NCBI GenBank assembly: GCA_964247055.1
Contig: OZ176053.1
Coordinates: 5,704,001-5,768,000, forward strand
Direction: 5' to 3'
Length of the DNA stretch: 64,000 nucleotides
Origin: Paragordius varius
Taxonomy: Eukaryota; Nematomorpha
Position numbers and translations under genes: made by a program. Shown here one piece after another: positions 27,441-41,603 of this stretch (the first letter of the stretch is position 1; each line of letters begins with the position of its first letter). The notes under the pieces are model-generated. The model had not been told where the DNA came from, searched no databases, and saw nothing but the letters and a program-made list of their open reading frames with translations.

Positions 27441-30118
27441 TTAAAGCACAAACTTTTGAGTGGCTAATGTTTTATCCTTGTCTTGTTTATATTGCTGGTG
27501 AGTTAAGACCAAATCATTATAAAATGATTTATCAACATTTTCCGCAAAAAACATACCAGCTTCAACGGGAAACATAACAGGATCGTCCGGTAAATAGCAA
27601 TTGATTTCAGTGTTTTCTAGTATTAAGATTATAAGGAAAACTACGTAAAACTATATTACATGGTTGTCTCGATAAAAAAAATACCATTTATTTTTTACGT
27701 TTTGACTTATATCAATATTACTGTAATATGAGATAAATTTGTTATAAAACTAAGTATAAAAAAAAATTTGTAACTATTTAAAAAAATGTTTCACTATACT
27801 AGTTTTTACAACATAATATTTTATTTTTTGTGTAAAAAATCAATCACATATTTACTTGGTGTCAAAGCCTTTAATTCAGTTACTAGGCGTTTAACAAAAC
27901 CTGGAAATTTCGTATTACCACCAATTAATAAAATGGCAGAGAGATATTTAGCATTGGTTTCAGATAACTGCGTCGTTTCGTTATTTTCATTGGTGGTTGT
28001 TAATGAATCAATGCATAGCTCTGCTATACCCATTTGTCGCAATCTAATTGGATTTTTTTGGAAAAAAATGATTAAAAAAATTCGTAGTACCAAACTAAAA
28101 ATTACAGTTATTTTAATTTTACCTCAAATTCACCCTTGAACAATCCATTCACAATTTGCCTAAAAATATTATGTGTTTTTTAACATTACAAATTACCTAT
28201 ATTTTTTAAATTTTAAAAAATTGAAATTTGTTTAAAATTAAAATAATAGTGAAAAAATAATAAACTATGCCATAAAGATATATTTTATATTAATATTGAG
28301 TTATCAAAAACACATAACTGAATTTGAATTGTTCAAGGGTGAATTTGGATTGTTAATGGAATATATAATTATATTGACAAAAATGGCGACCTGCAAAAAT
28401 GGAAATAGTACGTAAACTTAGAGTTATTAGATTTATAAACTAAAACCGAAAACGATATTTGAATTTAATAGCAACATTATTTCTGAAAATGAGTAGGAAA
28501 AAAATTTTGGTTCTCAGAGGTTGATTACAATAAATTATTTGACGAAACACTAATAAAATAAGTAATATCACAAATTATGACATTTAAATTCCTTTATACA
28601 AACAATAATGTCATGTTTACAATGAAAAAAAAGTATGGAATATTTATTTGCTAATCTCATTAGATTAATGGCAAATTATTTATTCTATTCATTAAAAAAA
28701 ATATTATCGCGTATTTGCGAAAACAATAACCAGCCATTAAAGAGATGGTTTGATAACTGTTTTATCCGTATAAATGTGTGATATAAATATAAAATGATAA
28801 TAACCCAATATCTGAGGGGTGAAACAATAATTCTGGAACCGTTATTCGTTCATTAGTGAGTTTAAGGGTCTGTAAATCTTCTATATCAAGGTTATTTTCC
28901 GTCGTTGTTTCATTGTCTATAGGCTTATGATCAATAGTATTTGCATCAATATTTTGCAAGCTGGCTACATTTGACGATTCCTTTTCGTGGGATTTAATAA
29001 AACCTCGATGAACTTTTTGAAAATCCGGTAAAACGTACTCGCAAAATAATGGATTTTCTTTCCTTAAACCTTAAAAACATATAGATGTGTAAATTAATAT
29101 ATACCATTTAGACTTCAAATTCACCCTAAAATAAATTGCGTTTTTTTAAATTAAAAATTACTTACATTTTTTAAAATTTTAAAAAATATCAAATATTGTT
29201 TAAAATAATACTAAAAAAATAAACTATTTCATAAAGATATATTTTATAATGATGTATAGCCGGAAAACACAATTTATTTTTAGGGAGATTTGGAATTGTT
29301 CAAGAGTGAATCTTAATTGTTTAAAAGTAAATTTGAATTGTAAATGGTTACATTCGTGGAAAAGTTAAAAAATGTTTACCGTATAGTGTGCAGGTTTGCA
29401 TATCAGATTCAAACGTTTGCGAAACAAAACATGCAGTTTCTTTCAACTGATTAATTACGTAAGTTTCTTCCATAACTTGTAGTTGGCGATAAGAAAGTAT
29501 GTCTTTAAGGTAATTTGTTAAAAATTTTCCACCAATATCTAAACAACGTAATTTATCCTTATCCTTGTAAATCTTTTGTCCTTGCCTATGGAAATGACTA
29601 ATATGTGTAAATGAATAACCAGAATCAATTACAATACATTGATTGATTGAATTAGACGAGAATAGAAATTTATAAGCGGCCAAAGCAGATGATGTTATTT
29701 GAAGGATAGAATTAATTCCATAATCTTCAAACATTATTTCGCTCAAAGAATCAGTAATGAAAGGAAAATTCATGTGTGGAACAGTAATTATGAGATTCAC
29801 TTCATCAAACTTTTGATTGGGTAAAATATGGTTAAATACACGTTCCCATACCTGTTTTTCAATATTCCAATTAATTAAATATCCTTTTTGGAAGGCTTTT
29901 TGGTAAAAAAGGGCTGATTTATCAACAATTTTCTCAATTTGCTCGGCTATAAAAGGGGTTCGTCGTGATTCTAATTTGGCTTTCACTATACAATTTGGGA
30001 TTTTTATTAAATTTGCATCTCAAACTTCAATTATATGTAAACCTTTATCGTTTTTTATCCCAATCTTGATAATGTCCGCACCGTTGTCCATAACCAAAAA
30101 TTTTGGTAAAATTTGCAT
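27441..30118 (-). CDS. ACTR6: Actin-related protein 6, 5 exons, complete
   Basis: ARP6 is a nuclear actin-related subunit of the SWR1/SRCAP complex that deposits histone H2A.Z. Minus-strand exons are 30118-30043, 30018-29380, 29069-28805, 28043-27856 and 27616-27441, all in phase, for 447 residues (human 396). Matches in order are LVMDNGA, IPNC, FQKGYLINW, VDSGYSFTHI (written here as IDSGYSFTHI), DIGGKFLTNYLK, LSYRQLQVM and ETYVINQLKE. They continue with YVLPDF, ERITVPELLFHPSDIG, MGIAELCIDS, LLIGGNTKFPGF and KALTP. The nucleotide-site DSGYS is intact. The extra length is an acidic, Asn/Thr-rich insert encoded by exon 3 before LTNERI. Intron 1 is only 24 bases and hides an in-frame TGA. Introns 2 and 3 carry foldback elements. 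It is divergent from PRPF6 with 55 bp between start codons. Confidence 0.95.
28121..28366. mobile_element. Foldback element FB-A copy 3, in ARP6 intron 3
   Basis: CTCAAATTCACCCTTGAACA at the left is matched by GTTCAAGGGTGAATTTGG at the right, with the family centre ATTATGTGTTTTT between. The left terminus lacks a clean ATACCATTTAC, and the right ends TTAATGGAATATA, so the copy is degraded. Confidence 0.75.
29099..29350. mobile_element. Foldback element FB-A copy 4, filling ARP6 intron 2
   Basis: Begins ATATACCATTTAGACTTC and ends TTTGAATTGTAAATGGTTA. It occupies most of the intron between exons ending at 29380 and starting at 29069, leaving about 28-30 bases on each side. Without it the intron would be about 58 bases. 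Confidence 0.85.
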
Positions 30119-30173
30119 TTTGAATTTTAAACCATACACAATATTCAGCCATTCATTTAACCATTTCAAAAAA
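30119..30173. promoter_or_regulatory. 55-bp divergent gap shared by ARP6 and PRPF6
   Basis: This is all the sequence between the ARP6 ATG (30118, minus) and the PRPF6 ATG (30174, plus). It must contain both 5' UTRs or, if transcripts begin inside the opposite gene, part of a shared promoter. No TATA box in a convincing position; the stretch is simply AT-rich. Confidence 0.6.
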
Positions 30174-33100
30174 ATGAGTCTAGCACCTCCAACCCTAATC
30201 AATAAGAAACGAAAAATATTCTTGGGACTTGAGGGTCCATCCGGATATGTTCCGGGTGCGGGAAGAGGGTAAATAATTTTATTTATAGCTATAATTATTT
30301 AAATGCTATATTTATATTACTTTTCTAGAGCTACTGGTTTTACCACCCGGTCAGATATTGGTCCAGCCAGAGAAGCCAATGATATTTCGTAAGTTTTTCA
30401 TAATATTTTAAAAAAAATTAAATATACTATTTTAAAATATTTTTTATTAACTAAAATATTGGTTGAAATTGATTTTAAATTAATTATTTTTTGGGTTTAG
30501 TGATGAACGACATGCCATGCAGAAAAAGGGTCCTTTAGCTTTGCCAAAAGAAGAAGAAAAGGATGAAGATGACGAAGATTTGAATGAATCTAATTTTGAT
30601 GAAGTTTCTATGATTTTTTGGCTTCTAAATTATAAATTTATTTTTGGTAAATAATTTGTAAAAACTTTGTGTATCTTATGGTTGGAATTATTTAAGTATT
30701 AATAATGTTTTATCTTATTAATAGGTTGAAAAATTGATGAATAAATTTCAGTTAAATTTTAATTTATAATTTTTCTAATAAATTTAACCATTATTTTTAT
30801 TTTTCTTAAATTATAATATTTTAACATTATCCTTTACCGATTCTGACTTACTAGCCATATTAATTATATCATTCTTACATATTTTAAATTTTTGATACTC
30901 AATATAAAATTTAAAGGGCCTTATAAAATATATTTTTTGTCACATGGGCCGTGCTCCATATGCCGACAAATATTGCATAGCTGTTTGACACATATGCAGT
31001 TTTATATAATCTAAATGGCATTAAAGCTTAAAAAGCAGTTTTAGGGCCGCGGTTAGATATCTATAATTATACTAACTATATTTGTAAAATTTTAAATAAT
31101 TTGTGTGATAGTTTGCTGGATATGGTGGGAGTTTATTTGCCAAGGGACCCTATGAGAAAGACGACGAAGAAGCAGACGAAATTTACATGACAATTGATGA
31201 TCGGATGGATGAAAGACGTCGTGAACGCAGGTTTTTATGGAAAAACTCTTTTATAAAAAATATGCTTTTGTCAAAATAAAATTTAGTTTTTAAGAGTGAA
31301 ATAAATTTTATTGAACTCTGTAGTTAATATGCCATTATAATATAAAATTTCAACCCTTAGTATTAGTTATTTGCTCTTTTCGTAATTCACCCACTAACAC
31401 TTTTTTCGTTTAGCATTTGTCATTCTCCAACATTAAAAATTTATTTTAGAAATATAATAGTTTTTGAGCAATGTCAAAGATTATTATTTGTTTTTGGGTA
31501 GTTTACCTTATTTTGTTTCTCTCCTATTTTAATTTAGTAAATTTTTTTATTTTTTTAATCAAAATACTTATTTAATGTGCATTTTAAATAAAATATTTAT
31601 TATAAAAAAAATATTAAAAATATATTTTTTACCAAATATCTAAATTTTAAGTTTATTTAGCTTAAAACACCTAATTTTGGCTCAAACTAAATTAACAAAA
31701 ATTGAAAAATGATCAATATTTGTAGTTTTGTTTTTTAAAACACCTAATTTTGGCCTAAATGTTAACAGAATTCGTAAAATGATCAATATTTGTAGTTTTT
31801 TTGAATCCAATAGAAACAAATATTTTAATTATCACATACATTTTTGTAAAACTATAATTCTATAATGTCATTTTTATTGTTAATTTAAAAATGACAGTTA
31901 TGTATTTGATTTGATTTCTAACAATTTAATTAAATAATTTTATCATCCCATCTTATAGGATTATCCAATGTTATTGCCAGCAATATTATGTAATTATTCT
32001 TATATATATATATAGAGAAATGAAGTTCCAAAAAGAAATTGAAAAGTTCCGTCAAGAACGCCCAAAAATTCAACAACAGTTTTCGGATTTAAAAGTAAGA
32101 TTCACATCCAGCAATCATTCACTTAAATTTTTTATAGTTTGAAATAATGCATGATGTTCACACACTTTGATTGTTTTTTTGGGTTTGTTTTTCTTCTTGG
32201 TTTAACAGTAAATATTAAAACTTCAAGCACAAAATTTAAACTAAAAGACAAATATATTTTTTTAAGGACAGCTATAATTTTTTAACCTTGATTTATTCTA
32301 TATAACTTATAGTGTTATTTATTAAATTACAAAGGTAAATTAAAAAATATATTATCCTCTTTTTTTACGTTTTATCTTCATAATTTTAATTCTTATTTTA
32401 CTTTCTATCGTAATTTATCGTTTTTTAGCGACAATTATCCCAAGTAACTGATGAACAATGGGCAGACATTCCTGAAGTTGGAGATGCCCGAAATAAAAAG
32501 AAACGCAATCCAAGAGCCGAAGTATAATTCAAAAATTATTGATATTGATAAATTATTTTTAATTACATATTTTTTCAAAATTATTAATCGAACAATAAAC
32601 ATGTGTTTTAAATTATTATAAGACAATGATTCATCAAAATAGGGCAATATTACCGATAAAATTTCAATGCTGTTTACATATGCAGATATTAACACTTGGA
32701 TACAACACATTGATTTTAGTCCTTCGATTCAAATTGGGGTAGTTAAATACCCCAGGCCTGTTTATAATTGACTTATTTTAAAAATATGGAATAAATCGAA
32801 ACCATGGCAAAATCTTGCACTTATATAACATTAATAAACCCAAATATATAAAAAAATTTATTTAAAAATACTTGTGATATTATTTTTTTTGAGCTAAAAC
32901 CGGAAGGTAAAAATTTAGTCAACGTGACATGTGTGCAATGGTAAAATTGAAAAATAATTCAAACTAAACAGCTTTTTCTATATCTATTAATGTTAGAAGT
33001 AATTAAAATAAAAAATTAACTTTAATTTTAACGTTAGAATTAAATAAACACGATATTTTGCAAAATTTTCGTAAAATAAAAATGGCGGCCAAGTAGTTTG

Positions 33101-36100
33101 ACATGGAACTTTTTTTTCAAAACAAAATTTTATTCAGATATTTTAGCATATTTATATAAATTTTATTAGGATAGAAGCTTATATTTAAATTGGGACCGTT
33201 TCCTTCAGTAGTTTTTTAAAAATCCTAACTCAAATTTAGTCTGGGGTATTTAGATACCCCAATTTGAATCGAAGTGTTAATACTAAAAATAAGGATTTCA
33301 GGGTTAAAAAAATTTTAAGGCCGCGTGCAACCCGTCGGCCTCGGTGAGAATACCGGTTATAGCATATCTGGTCATATTTTTTTCCAAAAGCTTTTAATAA
33401 TTATTATCCAACTAATTTGTTATGAAAACCATTGTATTGTATTAAATAACCATATATATACCATTTTAACTTTGAATTAATTCTTGAAAACTCTAATTCA
33501 CCCCAGATATCATATTTTTACTTTTTTTTCAAAACCACCCTTCATTACTCTTGAACATTTTGAATCGTAAAAATAAATTATGTGTTTCTAGGTCAAACAA
33601 ACTTATAATAAATATAAAGTTATTGTTGAAATTTGAGAGGGAGCATAAAGGGGAGTGAATTTAAGGTGTGTAAATGATATAAATAATCGATCAATTGTTC
33701 TTAGGTATACACTCCTATCCCAGACTCCGTTATAGCGGCTCCAACCGGGTTTGGCGGAGGCGGGCTTGGTGCAGCTGGAGCGAGCTCTCATGTGGCTCCA
33801 GAACAAGGAGGTGGCGGATTTACAACGCCTTTTCCTGGGAGCGGTGGAACTATTACACCATTTGTGACAGGAGGTTCGTTTAATTATTTTATTTGGTGCT
33901 ACAAATCAATTAAGTTATTATGGGATTGTTTTGATTATAAATTTTAATAGTTTTGCATAAACATTTAAAGTAAAATTTAATTTTGATTCTTATTGAAATT
34001 TATTTGTAAAATAAACTAGTACTATGATACAAGCATCTTCTAATATCGTCTAAATTTCTAATATTTGACAATTAGTATACATGAGTGTACCATATTGCTG
34101 AACAAAATTTTTGAAGCATTAAATTAAGGTTATTGTTTCTTATTTTTGAAATGCTGATGAATCTCCTTTTTGCCGGACCTAAATAAGATTAATATTTAAC
34201 CATATCATATATTTTTTTACAAAACCAAATATATTTTTTGCAACAGTAGTTATCCGTATAAAAAAATCATATTATTTATTGTATTATTATGTATATTATT
34301 TTTTTTTATTTCTGCATCATTTAGCGGCTTACCCTGGCGGTTCAGTCACCCCTTTTGGGGGAGGGGCCATGACTCCTTGGGGCGGTTTAGCTACCCCATC
34401 AGGCTTGAAATCTGGAGATTTGGATCTCAGGCGAATAGGTCAAGCTCGAAATGCTCTTATGGATATTAAATTAACCCAGGTATGATGTAAAGATTATACA
34501 TTCTTAAAAGATAAAAAGAGCGCTTTGGATTATTTTTAAAATAAGATCCGGTGCAATTGATCGTTTGTAAATAAATTTAGTTATGTACGGTTATGACAAG
34601 TTAATTTATACCATATGTTGTAAATTTGTAAGATCGAAATTAACTATTTAATTTGGTTTATATGGTGTTAATCAATCACATTTTATTTATGATTGAAACC
34701 GCTTGTAAATGTAGTTTTTGCGCTATATTCAGTTGATTACACAAAATGCAACTTATCTCTCAATATCATTTTTAAAAATTTGGTTTCAATAGTGTAATAT
34801 TCACTAAATTTATGTGATAATAAAAAATTTGATACCATAATATGTTTCACATAATTTTTTATAATCTTTTTTTCAATTTGATTGGTTATAAAAGCAAACC
34901 CAGTCTCGGTAAGGTCTGCATTTTGACAATCATACTAAAGTACATTTTGCAATCTTGAACCTCATTTTGTTGCCTTGTTCTTATACAGTGATTTTATAAT
35001 TCTTTTATTTAATTTCACAATGACTATTCAGATTGTAGATTTATCCTTAGTATTTTACATATAACAACAATAATAGGTATCAGATTCTATTAGCGGTCAA
35101 ACCGTTGTTGATCCCAAAGGTTATTTAACCGACCTGCAAAGTATGCTCCCTTCGTTTTCGGGCTTTTTCGACGTGAATGATGTTAAAAAAGCTCGATTAC
35201 TACTTAAATCAGTGCGTGAAACAAATCCAAAACATGGACCAGCTTGGATAGCTAGTGCAAGGCTTGAAGAAGTTGCAGGTAATTATTAATCTATTGTTTT
35301 TAATCAAATTATTTATTTAACTTTTAATAATCCAATTTACTAGTAGCATATAGAACATGAGAATTAATAGTAGTAAAAAGTGAAATATAACTTTAAGTTT
35401 AAGCTATAATAATATTCTTTGCTTTATTTGCTCTCGGGCAAGAATTATTTGCAAACAATATATTTTTTCATTTATTTAAATTCATTTTAACTCATTCTTT
35501 TTACTACACATACCATATATTAGCACAGATTTACATATATTAGCATTGGAATTAACAAGGATTAGTGAAAATGATTATATATACTTATAGATTAACTAAT
35601 TACCGTCGACAAAAAAAGCATTAAAAACTTTATAAATGTTGTAATTAATCATTCATTTATTTATATTAATGTTAGGTAAATTACAAACGGCGCGTAATTT
35701 AATGGCCCAAGGGTGTCAAAGTTGTCCCACGAATGAAGATGTTTGGTTGGAGGCCGTGAGACTTCAACCAGGTGGCTCATCTGCAACATCGGCTTTAGGC
35801 TTAGGAAAAAAGGGTAAAAATATTTTGCAAACCACTAAAAAATTGGGTTTAAAGCGTTAATTTTATAGAAAAATGCCCTAATAATTTATTCATTACGTAA
35901 TCTTATAAAATTTTATGTCTTCGAACAAATAACTATGTTTGAAGGCAAAGATGTTTGATTATTAATTGACAACCTCCTTATTGATTATCACACTTTGCGT
36001 ATTCTAATTTTGAATTCAACAAAATTGGATTTATATCAGAAAATAATCAAAATCTATTTTGTACGCCTTGAGAAGTTATTATTATGTTTGAAACTTATTT

Positions 36101-39100
36101 TTATAAAAAATTAAACAATTAATTGCCTTTAAGATGGGAGGATGTTTGGTTTTTATGAAAATAGTTGATTATGTCACTCTTTATAAACAACATATATTTA
36201 TAGTTTAATAAATCATTTTACATAATTGTAGATTATGTTAACAAAAGTGTAAAAAAAAACTCTTTATTACAAATAAAAGATATAATATTTTTTTTTTAAC
36301 AAAGGTGAACGCAAAAAATCTGGTGCTAGTCATGAAGCTAAAGCACTTATTGCAAATGCCGTGCGACATATACCCAATAGCGTTAAACTTTGGATTAAGG
36401 CTGCTGAATTGGAAGAGGATATCAATGCTAAAAAACGAGTCTTTAGAAAAGGTATATTACGTATTTTTGGAAAAGTAAAATATTCTTAAAAACTGCATTA
36501 TATGTTGCAGTAAAGTTTTATAAAGAACCAATGTAAATGATTGTTAATTTACCCTGTATTTATAACCATAATTATAAGCTCTATAAAATAAATTTTATTA
36601 TATATTAAAAATTTATGAGTAAAAACGGATTTTTCAGTGTTTAAGTCAGCGGCGCTTTGTAAAATGTTTGGACTCTTAATCTTCAACTTTGCAACTTATT
36701 CTCTTTTGATTATTTAACTATTGGAATTTCGACAATTTGTCATGGTTTAGTTTATATTTTCATAATACTTTTGTCATTAATCAATGAATCACAAAGCATG
36801 TAGCAAAAATCAATATAATAAGCAATACTTAAAAGAAATTCTTATTAAAAAAACAATTTTTATTTTCAAAATGGAGTATGTTACCACTTACATTTCACTT
36901 ATTTTGCAACTCACATATCAATAGTTTTTTTAACGTTAAAATAATAAAATTTCTTTATAAGTTTTCGTGTTGATTTAAACTCCGAAAAATAGCATACATA
37001 CAACGCTATTTAAAAACAAGGCTACAGATATATTGTTAATAATTATAGCGGTTGAACAAATTTTCAATCGATATTTAAGCATGAAAATAGGGGTAATAAC
37101 AGTGTATTATAAATTTGTGTTCATAACGCTTGAACAAAGCCCCAATATTTGTTTGCATTTTAAGTGACCAAAATAAAAACTATTTATGCAATTTTTTAGC
37201 GCTTGAACAAATCCCCAATATTTATGTTTTGTTTGCATCATTTTAAGCATATCTAGAAATACTAACTAAAAGAGTAAGGCTAAAAACTATTTATGCAATT
37301 TTTTAGCGCTTGAACAAATCCCCAACTCAGTTCGGTTGTGGAAATGTGCCGTCGAACTCGAAGAAGATGAGGAGGACGCCAAAGTCATGTTGGCTCGTGC
37401 AGTTGAGTGTTGTCCCCAAGCCGTTGATTTGTGGTTGGCTTTGGCCCGCCTGGAATCCTATGAGAATGCTAGGAAAGTCAGTTTACTTTTCTATTCAGCA
37501 GTTTTTTATTCTGAGATTTATTAATGTACGTGTGTACATTTAAAAAGGGAATACGTCCATAAAATAGCCCATTGGAAATAAATGAACTCAATTTTTTACA
37601 TTCAGATTCTCCCTTCTTTTAAAAATATTGCTCAATCAATTGTAACTTTTAAAATTGGACACGTTAGACCCTCCCCTGTGAATTAAGTACATTAATATTT
37701 AACAATTTGCACGAAAACCTATCTAAAAGTCGGATACGTTTTGCATGAGCTATAAAAAATATTTATATGAGGCCGGTCATACGATAAAGATAAATACGTA
37801 AATATTTTTGGCCATATGCGTATTGGTTTAATTTTAAGATTTTTACTGTTTATTTTTTTAAGGTGTAGTTTTGCCATAATATTTGGTTAATACTCTGTTT
37901 AGTGAGCCATATTTTTTAATAAAATAAAATAGAAACTGCCTTTTCCTTCTTTTGACAATTTGTAAACATATTTTTACATTTTAGAGAATAAATATAAGAT
38001 ATTATATATTTGATAAATGTATTGTTTCCTAACAATTTTAGGTCCTTAATAAAGCCCGTGAAAATATACCAACGGATCGCTCCATATGGATTACGGCTGC
38101 CAAGCTCGAAGAAGTTAAAGCAAGAGCAAATACTTCAGAAACGCAAACCGCTATTGATGAAAAAAGTAAAATTTATATGGATTGGATTATTTTTAGGCAG
38201 AAAAGTTTTTCATAAATATCTCTGGAACAGGATTATTTGTTTTAATTTTTATAGCTCCTTTAATAATTTTTGACATTTATCATCGCATCGTAACTTATAA
38301 AATATTTCTATGATTCAACTGAAACGAGACACTAATTTAATAACTCATGTAAATATTCGAACATCTTAAAATGTATTTAGTATTTAACCCTTGAAACTTA
38401 TCTGAATTTTCTCTCCTAAGTAAATCCTACAAATTAATACATATAGAAACAGATACAACACCATCCCAACCTCCGACCAAAAGTATGGCAGCCAAAATTA
38501 TTGAAAGAGCTAAAATCTCACTTTCTGCAAATGCTGTGGAAATTAGCCGAGATCAATGGATTTCTGACGCCATTGCCGCTGATACTACTGGCTATCCAGA
38601 AACCGCTAGAGTATTTTTATTTTTTCATTGATTTATTTGACTTTTAAATTTATATTAAGTAGTCCAATGTATGTGTATTATTTGAAAATCGTTAATCCTT
38701 AAAAATATTTTTTAGTGTATATAGTTAGTTATTCGAAAATCTTTAAAATTATAATCATTATGCTATCTATTACCTCGTTTAGCGAAATATAATGTAAGGT
38801 TACAATTTTTTTCGGTATTAATATATTATTTGTAGTTTTTTTTGATAAACCGTAAATTATACAGAATTGGCTTAATATGATTATATAATATTTTTTGATA
38901 TCTATAAAATGGTAGAATATATGTTTTCTTATAATAAAGTAGTTATAATCATAAATAATTTGGAATGTAAAACTATGTAATATTTTGTTTGGTTTATATG
39001 TATATTATCAATAAAAAGTGTCAATTTTTTAGTTTTATTTACTTTTTTAATTATTTTTGAGTATAAAAACAATTTTAACAAAATTTTTTTTGTTTCAATA

Positions 39101-41532
39101 GTTTTTTGAAAAAAAAAGATCCTTTTTGCACGCTAATCTATTACTTTATTTTCTTTTAATATAATTTTTATTACCTTTAAATAATTAAAATTTGATAAAG
39201 ATAAGTTTAAAATATAATATCAAATATATGATAGAGAGTTTAACTTCCTTTTATATAAAAAAATTTAAAACGAACTCTTGAAAAAATTGTGGTGAACTAT
39301 ATTAACAACGTTTCCATTAGGCCATTATAGATCAAGTTGTTAATATGGCTTTCCACACTTCCAGTGGTTCCTCAATGACACCAAATCACACAAATGAACA
39401 CGAAGATGATGAGGACGAAGGTTAATGTCATATAAAATATTTTTAATTATATTTTTATTTTTAATGCTTTTGTGTTCATTTTTTTCGAAAAAAAAAATGT
39501 TAAAATTTATAAATTTTGACTTTGCACAATATATTTATCTATTGGAATGTGATATAGCATTGGTATTTTAAAAATATCTCTTACATCCTTCATTTTACAT
39601 ATTTTTATATTTATTTTAACAAAAAAATTAATTAGATATTTTTTTACATGCCCTACTAGATGGAGAAAGCGATTATACACGTTCAGCGCTGTTAGAAGAA
39701 GCCGAAACATGTGAAACGAAAAAGGCTTATGAATGTGCGCGGGCCATATATAGCCATATCCTTGTTAAATGGCCCACGAAACGATCAGTTTGGTTACGCG
39801 CTGCACATTTCGAAAAACATTTTGGAACAAAGTTGATGATACTAAATAGATTAATGATATTTACAGTGTTAAAGAATGAGATTATATAGACAACAGCGCA
39901 GATATATATTCATATTATTAAAAAATATACAGTACACACATTGATGCTGATCAACTCAAATTATTGTTGGGTATTTGGTAATACAGTAGCGTATGGGTAA
40001 AAACAACAAATGATTGATATTTCAATGGACAAAATTTGTCTTAAATCATACGATATTAAATACAGATTGGCCAATAATGTGAATTGACCATCAAAAATTT
40101 GCATACTGTAAATATGAAACAAATTATACATATCATGTTTTAAAATCATATTTTATATACTAAATGGCCCATAAAACAATCAGTTTCCTACGGCTGCACT
40201 TTTCGAAAACATTTTAAAAAGTTTTTTTAAGTGTTAAATATTGGTGATCTAACACCTTTTATTAATAACATTATTTTAATATACAGGAAACCGACCTCCT
40301 GTCGAAAATAAAACATGGCCTAATATCCTTATCAAAAATATTATTGGCTCAAAAGTTACATAGTATTTACAAACTAATAAGCTTGCGTGACAGTAAACCC
40401 AAATTGTTTATTGCAAAGTAAAACAATATTGAAAAATCTGAAAAATATATGATGATCAGCATAAGCTAATTAATTTAAGGCAGAAAATATTTTGAAAATC
40501 AGTATGAGGCAGGTATACTTTTTATAAAAGTTTAGCAAAACTTTATACACTTTTTTGTTTGAATTTTACGGTGCATATATAATTTTATACGTGATATGTT
40601 TTAATTGCTTAATATATATCTTTTATCGCTATTTTTGAATTTATTATTATATATTTGCCAAATATATATGTTTTATAGGATTGTCTTTTTAATTTTATTA
40701 TTTTCTCAAAAAATATCAAAAGAGAATCACTTGATGCATTGCTTGATAAAGCAGTCGAACATTGCCCCAAAGCTGAAACATTATGGCTCATGAATGCAAA
40801 ACATAAATGGTTACATATGCCAGGAGGTGTTGATGCTTCTAGGTTTTATAATTATTTTTATTAAAATTTAAATTTTACTTTTGATCCGATTTATTGAAAG
40901 GCGATTAAATTAAATGATAAGCATAAAATATATTAACGATAACAAAACACCAAATATTAGTAGTTTAAGCCAAAAATTAACTAAATTGATAGGAATAACA
41001 AATCTTATTAGCCTCTTTTATATAATCTTAAGGAAAATTTAAGTATTGTCCTTGATGTTTACCTCATTATATTTCCTTTGGTCTTTTTATCTTTATATAT
41101 CCTTAAAACTTATTTCAATATAGCTTTTCCAACAAAAGCTATGTTACCAAAGTATCATTTTTTTGTTTTTTACACAGGGAAGTTTTAGCACGTGCCTTCA
41201 AATACAATCCCAACAGTGAGGACATTTGGTTAGCGGCCGTCAAATTGGAATCGGAAACGGGTCATTATGATCGGGCCAAAAAACTGTTGGCTAGGGCGAG
41301 GGCATCAGCTCCTACCCCTCGTGTTTTAGTCAAATCGGTTAAACTGTTATGGGCCCTGGATGAGACTGAGTCAGCTCTTGAACTATTATCGTTGTTGGAT
41401 GATGACAAAAATATGTCTGGTGGTGGTGGTGGTCGGTTTGAAACGTTTGATAAGGTATGGATCGAATTTAATACAAATCGTTATTTTAAGGATAAAACTT
41501 AAAGATATAAAGAATAGAGTATTGGATAGTTG

Positions 41533-41603
<71 letters not shown>

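Noticed and set aside
37184-37230. Extra mutually exclusive exon 12 in PRPF6
   Set aside because: After the shared first ~20 bases the sequence diverges into AT-rich DNA and does not encode HAT-repeat residues, so it is a decoy and not an alternative exon.
41535-41602. Poly-IY reading frame
   Set aside because: A (TA)n microsatellite read in frame.
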